Source of the DNA: Coriobacteriales bacterium
GTDB taxonomy: Bacteria; Actinomycetota; Coriobacteriia; Coriobacteriales; UBA8131
NCBI GenBank assembly: GCA_031256575.1
Contig: JAIRQI010000156.1
Location: 1 to 5,889 of the forward strand
Reading direction: 5' to 3'
DNA length: 5,889 nt
Part shown: positions 1-4,583 of the stretch, piece after piece
Layout: each line of letters begins with the position of its first letter
Position numbering within the stretch: position 1 is the first letter of the stretch
Notes under the pieces: generated by a model
Databases searched by the model: none
The model's input: the letters and a program-made list of their open reading frames with translations, nothing else
Told to the model about the DNA's origin: nothing
Translations under genes and position numbers: made by a program

Positions 1-237
1 GCTGATACCTCGACACCGGTGGCCTTGTACTCACTGACCCGCATCGCCCGTGGCACCCACGAGAGCCTGAAACTCTTTGAGACCCGCAAAGCTACCAAAA
101 TCAGCTTGGACCTCAACGCGCCGATTGCTGCCCAGATAGATGGGGAGAAACTCGAGGGCTTGCTGACCGAAAACGGTGATTGGCATTTTGATATCGAGAT
201 TCATCCCCAGGCTCTGGAAGTGGTGAGCATGCGGTGA
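1..237 (+). CDS. Diacylglycerol kinase-type lipid kinase, C-terminal fragment (5' end outside window)
   Basis: The reading frame is open from base 1 to the TGA at 235-237, giving 78 residues of a protein whose start lies outside the window. The fragment has the layout of the C-terminal beta-rich domain of the YegS/BmrU/DagB lipid kinase family. It has a basic, Arg/His-containing segment (LTRIARGTHES), a KISLDL strand, the family-typical QIDGEKL turn (compare the common 'QVDGE' motif), then a strand ending in IHPQALEVV. Such enzymes phosphorylate diacylglycerol or related lipids with ATP at the inner face of the membrane. The catalytic GGDGT region would lie upstream and cannot be checked. The GTG at 19 is an internal codon, not a start. 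Sampled third-codon-position GC is high, about 74% of the 47 codons I counted. The stop overlaps the priA start (GTGA), implying co-transcription. The family call is from motif resemblance only. Confidence 0.65.
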   Translation, partial: ADTSTPVALYSLTRIARGTHESLKLFETRKATKISLDLNAPIAAQIDGEKLEGLLTENGDWHFDIEIHPQALEVVSMR

Positions 238-2675
238 ACGACCCGAGTAACTGCCGTTATGCCCAAGTAATCCTGGATATTCCCACCCGCTCCCTCGATA
301 CACCTTTCGACTACCTGATACCTGAACATTTAGCAGCTCAGACTGCTGTTGGTTGTTCTGTGCTAGTAGATTTCGCCAACCGCCCAGCTTTGGGTTATGT
401 GGCCAGTATCTCTGAACAGCCATCTTCTGAGCTTGATACTTCTAAGATTAAGACACTGCGTGATGTACTCTCTACTCCTTTCTTTACCGCTAAGCAATTA
501 GAGCTAGCGAAATGGATTAGCCGGGAGTACTTATCCCCATTAAGTGAGACTATCAAGCTCTTGACCCCTCCCGGTTCGGCTGCCCGATTGAAGAAGGACG
601 CAGCAGGCAACTGGGGGTTGACCAGCTCACAGGTCGGGCCGGTTGACGACCGTTGGGTACGGTTGAGCGCAGCCGGCCAAGCTTACACTCCGCGCTCCAA
701 TGCCGCTAAACAGAGAGCCATTCTGTCGGCACTGCAAGCCGGTGAGCTGCGCGTTTCTGAGTTGGGGCTGGCGGTTTCGAATGCTTCAACAAGCTTGAAG
801 ACCTTGGAGAAACAGGGAGTCGTGGTCATCGAGAGCCGCCGCCGCTTGCGTGGACAGACTCCCAAACTGCCAGTCAGCCCGGATATCGTAGACCTGACAG
901 CTGGACAGCGAGAAGCGCTAGAGGCAATCAAACGGGCCTTGGCTGGTCTAAGCAAGGTGACGGGTGGTGCTGGTAGTGCTGATGGCGAGGTGGCAGGTGA
1001 TGCAGGTCGTACCAACGATGTTGGCAGTGCTAGCGATACTGGGAGTTCGAGCGGCGGTTTGGCTGGCGATTCTAGCGGTACCACTGGTAGCGGTAGTGGC
1101 CTGGCTGGCGATACCGGCTACGCTGCTCAGCCGATTCTGCTGGATGGAATCACTGGTTCGGGTAAGACCGAGGTCTACCTGCAGGCTATCCGGCAAGTGC
1201 TGGGAGAGGGAGGCACTGCCATCGTCCTAGTGCCGGAAATCTCTCTGACTCCTCAGACGGTGGCCCGCTTCCGAGCCCGCTTCGGTGAGCTGGTGGCGGT
1301 GTTGCATTCCCGGTTGTCAGCCGGTGAGCGCTTTGACCAGTGGGATTTGTTGCGCTCCGGAACCGCCCGGGTCGCAGTCGGCGCCCGCTCCGCCCTCTTT
1401 GCTCCGGTCGAGAACCTGCGTTTGATTATCATCGACGAAGAGCATGAAGGTTCCTACAAACAAGGGTCTTCTCCCCGTTATACCAGTCGCGATGTGGCAA
1501 ACCAACTGGCGTGTATCAATAATGCCCTGCTGGTTTTGGGCAGTGCGACCCCTTCGTTGGAAGCATTGGCTGCCGTGGAGCGCGGGCAGATGCAGCTTTT
1601 GACACTGCCGGAGCGTCCCAATGGCCGCCCGCTGCCGCCGATTACGGTAGTCGATTTGACCCGGGAGTTTCAGTCGGGTAATAAGACTATGTTTTCTACT
1701 CCCCTGCGCGAGGCCCTGCTGCAGACCATCGAGCAGGGGCAGAAGGCTGTGCTGTTGCTGAACCGGCGGGGTTATGCGACGTTTTTGCTTTGTCGGGATT
1801 GCGGCTATGTGCCAATGTGCGAGGATTGTTCGACCTCGCTGACTTTTCATGAGCGTCCGCCGCGGCTAATTTGCCATCATTGCGGAGCCGAGCATCCGGT
1901 ACCGGCGGTCTGTCCGGATTGCAAATCGCCGTATTTGCGGCAGCTCGGGCCCGGCACTCAGTATGCCTACGACCAGCTGCAGGCTTTGCTGCCGGCTGGG
2001 ACGCCCATCGTCCGCATGGACGCGGACAGCACGCGTGGCCGATATGGGCACGAGAAGTGCCTGGACGAGTTTATGGCTGCCGAGCGAGGGGTTTTGCTGG
2101 GAACCCAGATGATTGCCAAGGGCTTGGATTTTCCGGAAGTCACGCTGGTCGGCGTGCTGATTGCTGACACCGCCTTAAAGCTGCCAGACTTTCGGGCTGC
2201 TGAGCGAACCTACCAACTACTTGAACAGGTAGCTGGCAGGGCTGGTCGTGCGGAGAAGGACGGGCAGGTCATCGTCCAGACTTACTGGCCGGAGCATCTG
2301 GCTATTCAAGCGGCAGCACAACATGACCGAGAACTGCTTTTCAGCGAAGAACGTGAACTACGGCAAGAATTTGCTTATCCGCCCTATGCTCGCTTGGCTA
2401 ACATACTTGTCTGGGGTAGGGAGTTGAAAGCTGTTACAGAGCTTGCCAGCGAACTGGCCTTACACCTTCGAGCAGACTTGCCGGATACCTATAAACTGCT
2501 CGGCCCAAGTCCTTGTGTAATCTCGCGGCGGCAAGGCCAGCATCGCTGGCATTTATTGGTCAAGGCTCCGATTGGCTCAGACTTACCAGCATGGCTAAAT
2601 GGCTGCCTGAGTAGTGTGAAAGCTGTGCCCGGTGTCAGCCGCTCCGTCGACATCGACCCCTACGACTTGATGTAG
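234..2675 (+). CDS. priA: Primosomal protein N' (PriA), replication-restart 3'-5' helicase
   Basis: PriA recognises stalled or repaired forks, unwinds the lagging arm and loads the primosome. The 813 residues show the full architecture. The N-terminal 3'-DNA-binding domain (about 8-105) contains FDYLIP. A winged-helix region (about 140-205) follows, then a superfamily 2 helicase core. Walker A is GITGSGKT (305-312) and Walker B is DEEH (401-404), with PRYTSRD (414-420) and motif III GSATP (436-440) after it. A zinc-binding module carries eight cysteines (C520, C523, C529, C532, C547, C550, C560, C563). Motif V is GTQMIAKGLDFP (623-634), motif VI QVAGRAGR (665-672), and the C-terminal GPSPCVISRRQGQHRWH segment (757-773) is present. 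All catalytic motifs are intact, unlike the degenerate PriA of many Actinobacteria. The GTG start overlaps the upstream stop by 4 bp, with GGTGAG 6 nt before it as a weak ribosome binding site. Oddities are a low-complexity linker at residues 243-298 and AT-richer codon choice at both ends of the gene. Confidence 0.97.
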   Translation: MNDPSNCRYAQVILDIPTRSLDTPFDYLIPEHLAAQTAVGCSVLVDFANRPALGYVASISEQPSSELDTSKIKTLRDVLSTPFFTAKQLELAKWISREYLSPLSETIKLLTPPGSAARLKKDAAGNWGLTSSQVGPVDDRWVRLSAAGQAYTPRSNAAKQRAILSALQAGELRVSELGLAVSNASTSLKTLEKQGVVVIESRRRLRGQTPKLPVSPDIVDLTAGQREALEAIKRALAGLSKVTGGAGSADGEVAGDAGRTNDVGSASDTGSSSGGLAGDSSGTTGSGSGLAGDTGYAAQPILLDGITGSGKTEVYLQAIRQVLGEGGTAIVLVPEISLTPQTVARFRARFGELVAVLHSRLSAGERFDQWDLLRSGTARVAVGARSALFAPVENLRLIIIDEEHEGSYKQGSSPRYTSRDVANQLACINNALLVLGSATPSLEALAAVERGQMQLLTLPERPNGRPLPPITVVDLTREFQSGNKTMFSTPLREALLQTIEQGQKAVLLLNRRGYATFLLCRDCGYVPMCEDCSTSLTFHERPPRLICHHCGAEHPVPAVCPDCKSPYLRQLGPGTQYAYDQLQALLPAGTPIVRMDADSTRGRYGHEKCLDEFMAAERGVLLGTQMIAKGLDFPEVTLVGVLIADTALKLPDFRAAERTYQLLEQVAGRAGRAEKDGQVIVQTYWPEHLAIQAAAQHDRELLFSEERELRQEFAYPPYARLANILVWGRELKAVTELASELALHLRADLPDTYKLLGPSPCVISRRQGQHRWHLLVKAPIGSDLPAWLNGCLSSVKAVPGVSRSVDIDPYDLM
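960..1127 (+). repeat. Gly/Ser/Ala/Asp-rich low-complexity linker inside priA
   Basis: Residues 243-298 of PriA are almost entirely Gly, Ser, Ala, Thr, Asp and Val and should be disordered. Three related units can be read: VAGDAG (253-258), LAGDSS (276-281) and LAGDTG (290-295). At DNA level the last two share a ctggctggcgat-like core, with related ggtggcaggtgat in the first. The stretch lies between the LTAGQREALEAI segment (221-232), which in most PriA proteins runs within about 10-20 residues into the Walker A strand, and PILLDGITGSGKT. The reading frame is preserved throughout, so this looks like an expanded flexible linker that grew by repeat slippage rather than a damaged gene. Confidence 0.8.
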
Positions 2676-2680
2676 GGTAC

Positions 2681-2989
2681 TTACGACCGCGCACCAGTGA
2701 AGTCGGCATTGCCCATGCTGCTGATGTTTACTCCACTTATTGTGTCGCTATCTGCATCATAAACACCTTGAACCCCACCGGACATCTTACCCATGGGTGA
2801 TTCCATCGTGTATTGGGCTTGGAATTGGTTGCCTTCTACTGCCAGGCTGTCCCACGGTGAGGTGTTACCCATGGCAGAATTCGTTCCGCCCCAGGTACCA
2901 TCAGCGTTTTCTTCAAAAACCCAGACGCCCACCATTTCACCCATCGGGGTCTTAATCTTGATAGTCCATGTTCCGGCTACTGTGCTCAT
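2681..2989 (-). CDS. Small all-beta hypothetical protein with internal two-fold repeat
   Basis: This 102-residue protein begins MSTVAGTWTIKIKTPMGEM and has no signal peptide, membrane segment or cysteine, so it is probably cytoplasmic. Alternating hydrophobic residues and Gly/Asp turns suggest a small beta-barrel or sandwich. The sequence contains itself twice. TPMGEM (14-19) followed by NSAMGN (37-42) recurs as SPMGKM (64-69) followed by SSMGN (90-94), with the spacing nearly kept, implying an ancestral duplication of about 51 residues. I recall similar short 'VAGTW..IKTPMG' proteins as uncharacterised; no function is assigned. The start is well supported: the minus strand reads AGGAGGT (2994-3000) four bases before the ATG at 2987-2989. 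The gene faces priA tail to tail with a 5-bp gap. Two possible micro-ORFs lie upstream on the same strand. Confidence 0.8.
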   Translation of the reverse strand: MSTVAGTWTIKIKTPMGEMVGVWVFEENADGTWGGTNSAMGNTSPWDSLAVEGNQFQAQYTMESPMGKMSGGVQGVYDADSDTISGVNISSMGNADFTGARS

Positions 2990-3026
2990 TGTTACCTCCT
3001 AAGCTTCGATGATTTCTGCAAAGAGT

Positions 3027-3122
3027 TCAAGCTTTGCTCTGATTGATGACTCTCTTACGAATAATTGTACTGCAAACGCCAGTTGCTGGCTTTAGCTGAA
3101 CTAGGCTTCTATTCAGGCACAT
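3027..3122 (-). CDS. Possible 31-codon micro-ORF or leader peptide
   Basis: The minus strand reads GGAGG (plus-strand CCTCC at 3128-3132), five bases, then ATG at 3120-3122. A 31-residue peptide follows, beginning MCLNRSLVQLK and ending RKRVINQSKA, with TGA at 3027-3029. The peptide is basic and has two cysteines (C2 and C17). It resembles no family I recognise. The stop lies about 27 bases before the ribosome binding site of the 102-residue gene, so one transcript could carry both. A Fur-like box lies 28 bases upstream of the start. The support is the good ribosome binding site, spacing and strand; a chance ORF of this length is quite possible. Confidence 0.32.
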   Translation of the reverse strand: MCLNRSLVQLKPATGVCSTIIRKRVINQSKA

Positions 3123-3150
3123 AGCAACCTCCAAGTATCACTCGGAGTTA

Positions 3151-3165
3151 TGATAATCATTTTCA
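3151..3165. promoter_or_regulatory. Fur-family 7-1-7 operator-like box
   Basis: TGATAATCATTTTCA matches the known 7-1-7 Fur consensus TGATAATnATTATCA at 13 of its 14 fixed positions. It also resembles the actinobacterial Zur-type box TGAAAATGATTTTCA (13 of 15). It lies upstream of the minus-strand micro-ORF at 3122 and about 160 bases upstream of the 102-residue gene, a position suited to controlling a minus-strand promoter. I could not find a good -10/-35 pair next to it, and no metal-transport gene is visible in the window. Functional assignment is therefore tentative. Confidence 0.4.
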
Positions 3166-3277
3166 CAATACAAACAGAAATTCTCTCTACAAGGTGTAAG
3201 AATGGTAAAGCTGGACGAGAATCATTGTGTGTTATTCTTCCAAAACCACGATAATCCCCTCTATGCATTCTGGAAGC

Positions 3278-3370
3278 TCAAGGAGTGGATAGTGAGAGTA
3301 AAGCTGAATCGATCGTTGAGTTTATGTAACCTACGACTGAGCGATTTCGCAAGGCAGTGACTTGTTCCAT
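3278..3370 (-). CDS. Possible 30-codon micro-ORF
   Basis: On the minus strand GGAGG (plus CCTCC at 3376-3380) stands five bases before ATG at 3368-3370; a second in-frame ATG lies directly upstream at 3371-3373. The peptide begins MEQVTALRNRSVVGYINST and ends ALLSLSTP, with TGA at 3278-3280. A promoter-like pair lies about 50-75 bases upstream. I recognise no family. It could be a true micro-protein, a leader, or the decayed start of a former gene. A competing plus-strand frame (3202-3360, 52 codons) overlaps it, so at most one is likely real; the minus-strand one has the better ribosome binding site. Confidence 0.28.
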   Translation of the reverse strand: MEQVTALRNRSVVGYINSTIDSALLSLSTP

Positions 3371-3416
3371 CATGTCCTCCCTCAACTCCAATGCTACTAA
3401 AAGCTAACTATTTCCC

Positions 3417-3434
3417 GAGTATAATGCAATACTC
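3417..3434. promoter_or_regulatory. Perfect inverted repeat overlapping promoter-like hexamers
   Basis: GAGTATAATGCAATACTC has perfect 6-bp arms around AATGCA. On the minus strand it carries TATACT (plus 3418-3423), placed exactly 17 bases from TTGGTG (plus 3441-3446), giving a plausible minus-strand promoter for the 30-codon ORF. On the plus strand it carries a perfect TATAAT (3420-3425) without a recognisable -35. A short palindrome over a -10 element is a usual operator layout, but no binding protein can be named. Confidence 0.35.
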
Positions 3435-3510
3435 CCAAATCACCAAACTTATCAGACTGCTAACTAATCATCGGACTCCTAGGTCGAGTTTAACCTGAGG
3501 ACAAGACCTT
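3432..3510 (+). repeat. Imperfect direct repeat, copy 1 (upstream of the RelB/DinJ-YoeB module)
   Basis: This stretch begins CTCCCAAATCACC and ends with GAGGACAAGACCTT. It aligns with 4322-4397. The first 30 positions match at 25, the middle is weakly conserved, and the last 15 match at 13. Similarity continues beyond the box: TATTGATAGTCAATT follows here, and ATTGTTGATAGT, then CAATT further on, follow copy 2. Each copy stands upstream of a TA module. Confidence 0.6.
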
Positions 3511-3547
3511 ATGCTATTGATAGTCAATTGAGCTTTGTTTGCAGATT

Positions 3548-3593
3548 GGCATATATTACGCGCAATGTATTTACATTGCGCGTAATATATGCC
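3548..3593. promoter_or_regulatory. 46-bp perfect inverted repeat, probable TA operator
   Basis: Two 22-bp arms, perfectly complementary with only TT between them, run from GGCATATATTACGCG to CGCGTAATATATGCC. Each arm contains TTACGCGCAA or its complement, itself nearly palindromic (TTRCGCGYAA), so the site could hold two antitoxin dimers side by side. It ends two bases before the -10 hexamer of the TA module and overlaps any -35. That is the standard layout for autorepression by an antitoxin or toxin-antitoxin complex. An intrinsic terminator is unlikely because no T-tract follows. Confidence 0.8.
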
Positions 3594-3601
3594 ACTATAC
3601 T
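3570..3601 (+). promoter_or_regulatory. Probable promoter of the RelB/DinJ-YoeB module
   Basis: TATACT at 3596-3601 is a good -10. The best -35 candidate is TTTACA at 3570-3575 inside the palindrome, but the spacer is 20 bases, longer than ideal, so -35 recognition may be weak. Transcription would begin near 3608, about 30 bases before the antitoxin ATG. Confidence 0.5.
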
Positions 3602-3639
3602 CTTAGTGAATGATAGGATGGCAGAAAGGAGCATGTATC

Positions 3640-3918
3640 ATGGCTGAAACAACGAATCTGAATATCAGAATTGATAAGGAACTGAAAGAACAAGCCGAGG
3701 TCTTTTTCAACGAGTTAGGCTTGAATATGTCATCGGCGTTCAATATTTTCGTGCGTCAGTCTTTACGGCAAGGAAAAATTCCTTTTGAGCTTTCCCTCGT
3801 GGCCGACCCTTTTTATAGCTCCACGAACATGGCGGTTTTACGCCAATCTATTCAAGAAGCAAATGAAGAGAAATTCGTCACAAAAACACTTGATGAATTA
3901 CGGGCGATGGAAAAATGA
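3640..3918 (+). CDS. RelB/DinJ-family antitoxin (ribbon-helix-helix), module 1
   Basis: The 92-residue protein has the RelB/DinJ layout. A short beta-strand, TTNLNIRID (4-12), would insert into DNA as a dimer. Helix A is KELKEQAEVFFNELG (13-27), and helix B, following the LNMSSAFNIFVRQ signature, spans about 31-44. The GKIPFEL turn (45-51) and a C-terminal toxin-wrapping helix rich in Glu and Lys (about 63-92) follow. Its role would be to neutralise the toxin of the next gene and repress their joint promoter. I chose ATG 3640 because AGAAAGGAG (3623-3631) lies eight bases before it. An in-frame ATG at 3610 lacks a ribosome binding site and sits at the predicted transcription start. The stop overlaps the toxin start by ATGA. 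Codon use is AT-rich compared with priA. Confidence 0.93.
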   Translation: MAETTNLNIRIDKELKEQAEVFFNELGLNMSSAFNIFVRQSLRQGKIPFELSLVADPFYSSTNMAVLRQSIQEANEEKFVTKTLDELRAMEK

Positions 3919-4181
3919 AGATCAACTTTACAGAAACCGGATGGAGCGACTATATCTACTGGGAAGGGCAAGACAAAAAGACCTTAAAACGAATAAACAA
4001 TCTGATTGAGGACATTGAACGAAACGGTCATGATGGTATCGGAAAGCCTGAGCCATTAAGAAATGATATGTCTGGGTGGTGGTCACGCCGCATTGATGAT
4101 AAAAACCGCTTAGTCTACCGACTTACCGGTAATGAAGCTGTCGAGATCTCACAATGTAAAGGTCATTACGGAGATAATTAA
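3915..4181 (+). CDS. yoeB: YoeB/Txe-family ribosome-dependent mRNA interferase toxin
   Basis: This 88-residue protein aligns from end to end with E. coli YoeB (84 residues), which cleaves mRNA in the ribosomal A site. The blocks YIYW (13-16), GKPEPLRND (43-51), SGWWSRRI (53-60) and RLVYRL (65-70) are all in register. The catalytic residues known from YoeB are present: E46 and R65 at identical positions, and the terminal His-Tyr pair shifted by one (H84, Y85), followed by GDN. The toxin therefore looks active. Its ATG overlaps the antitoxin TGA by 4 bp, so translation is coupled and the antitoxin is made first. Classical YoeB pairs with a YefM/Phd-type antitoxin; here the partner is RelB/DinJ-type, a combination I recall from other Gram-positive genomes. 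No clear terminator follows. Confidence 0.95.
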   Translation: MKINFTETGWSDYIYWEGQDKKTLKRINNLIEDIERNGHDGIGKPEPLRNDMSGWWSRRIDDKNRLVYRLTGNEAVEISQCKGHYGDN

Positions 4182-4402
4182 CCATTTTGGGGTAGTACTT
4201 TGGTTAAAGACTCTAGGATTAAACAGCGTACCTTCTCGGCACTAGAAATGGTTCTAGGAGACTATTTGAAAGCTCGTGGTACTTCTTTGATGCAATAAGC
4301 TGGTACCTACAGGCACGGCTGCTCACAAATCACCATATCTATCAGAATGCTTGTTATTGCGGATGCATGAACAGGATCAGTCTGTGGAGAAGACCTTGTA
4401 TT
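4182..4402. other. Gene-free spacer between TA modules 1 and 2
   Basis: The spacer holds the second copy of the direct repeat (4322-4397) and a small perfect hairpin, CTAGAA-ATGG-TTCTAG (4242-4257), which lacks a T-tract and is not a convincing terminator. The yoeB frame remains open after its stop up to a TAA at about position 4300, reading for example LVKDSRIKQRTFSALEMV. With no ribosome binding site and no recognised family, I treat this as possible debris, not a gene. Confidence 0.5.
4322..4397 (+). repeat. Imperfect direct repeat, copy 2 (upstream of the RelE module)
   Basis: It begins CTCACAAATCACC and ends GTGGAGAAGACCTT, aligning with 3432-3510 with a net gap of 3 bases. It lies at a similar place relative to module 2 as copy 1 does to module 1, about 890 bases further on. 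No ORF or insertion-sequence end is evident inside either copy. Confidence 0.6.
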
Positions 4403-4469
4403 GTTGATAGTAAGTACAACCAATTTAAAAGACTGTTCTGTTTATTCAATGCTGTTGTATACTATCAAC
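4403..4469. promoter_or_regulatory. Pair of inverted operator-like sites in front of the RelE module
   Basis: Site A, GTTGATAGTAAGTACAAC (4403-4420), and site B, GTTGTATACTATCAAC (4454-4469), are inverted relatives. The reverse complement of B is GTTGATAGTATACAAC, which equals A apart from a 2-base length difference. Each site is also roughly palindromic (GTTG...CAAC). Site B contains TATACT (4458-4463), a likely -10, without a good -35. This is the arrangement expected of antitoxin operators and fits the former promoter of module 2, whose antitoxin gene is now mostly lost. Confidence 0.5.
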
Positions 4470-4485
4470 TGCTGAACATACACCA

Positions 4486-4583
4486 GTCGATACTGAGGAT
4501 ATGAGCAGGCCAAAGCTGAGTTCGACAAGGATCCAATTACTTACTCGCATACCGAAGCCGGCCAAGAGCTAGGTCTAGTCTAG
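4486..4583 (+). pseudogene. Remnant of a RelB-type antitoxin (C-terminal tail only, frame-broken)
   Basis: From 4500 the frame reads YEQAKAEFDKDP, then ITYSHTEAGQELGL, ending at TAG 4581-4583. This closely resembles the C-terminal tail of the RelB antitoxins that accompany this RelE type (pattern 'AYxxAKAEFxxDPxTYSHEEVxxELGL'). Just upstream, VDTED (4486-4500) reads in another frame and would join the tail if one base were restored at about 4500. In the tail's own frame a TGA stands at 4494-4496 and no start codon follows. The DNA-binding N-terminal half is absent; promoter-like DNA lies only about 30 bases upstream. The TAG overlaps the GTG of the toxin by one base (TAGTG), preserving the original operon junction. 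Confidence 0.65.

Noticed and set aside
683..1084. Open frame of 133 codons on the minus strand inside priA
   Set aside because: It lies antisense to intact priA, and its Pro/Ala/Ser-rich composition is the mirror of the Gly/Ser linker; no family resemblance.
964..1230. Hydrophobic 88-codon plus-strand frame resembling membrane segments
   Set aside because: It is the alternative frame of the Gly/Ser-rich linker of priA; GGT/GCT-type repeats read as Val/Leu/Ala by composition.
1317..1850. Open frame of 177 codons on the minus strand
   Set aside because: Fully antisense to the PriA helicase core; Gln/Arg/His-rich composition without motifs is typical of a shadow frame.
2740..3002. Plus-strand frames of about 70 codons opposite the 102-residue gene
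   Set aside because: The minus-strand gene has a near-perfect ribosome binding site and a repeat-structured protein; these frames have neither.
3078..3090. Hairpin GCCAG-TTG-CTGGC as an intrinsic terminator
   Set aside because: The stem is only 5 bp and is followed by just three T residues; too weak to call.
3202..3360. 52-codon plus-strand ORF, with an internal GTG at 3292 preceded by AAGGAG
   Set aside because: No recognisable family, and it is antisense to the better-supported micro-ORF; the internal start would give only 22 residues. Kept as a possibility only.
3610..3639. Earlier start codon (ATG 3610) for the module 1 antitoxin
   Set aside because: It lies at the predicted transcription start without a ribosome binding site; AGAAAGGAG is correctly placed for ATG 3640.
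4242..4257. Hairpin CTAGAA-ATGG-TTCTAG as terminator for yoeB
   Set aside because: AT-rich 6-bp stem without a T-tract, about 60 bases beyond the stop.
3432..4397. CRISPR-like or insertion-sequence interpretation of the two direct repeats
   Set aside because: There are only two diverged copies nearly 900 bases apart with complete genes between them, and no transposase lies between them.
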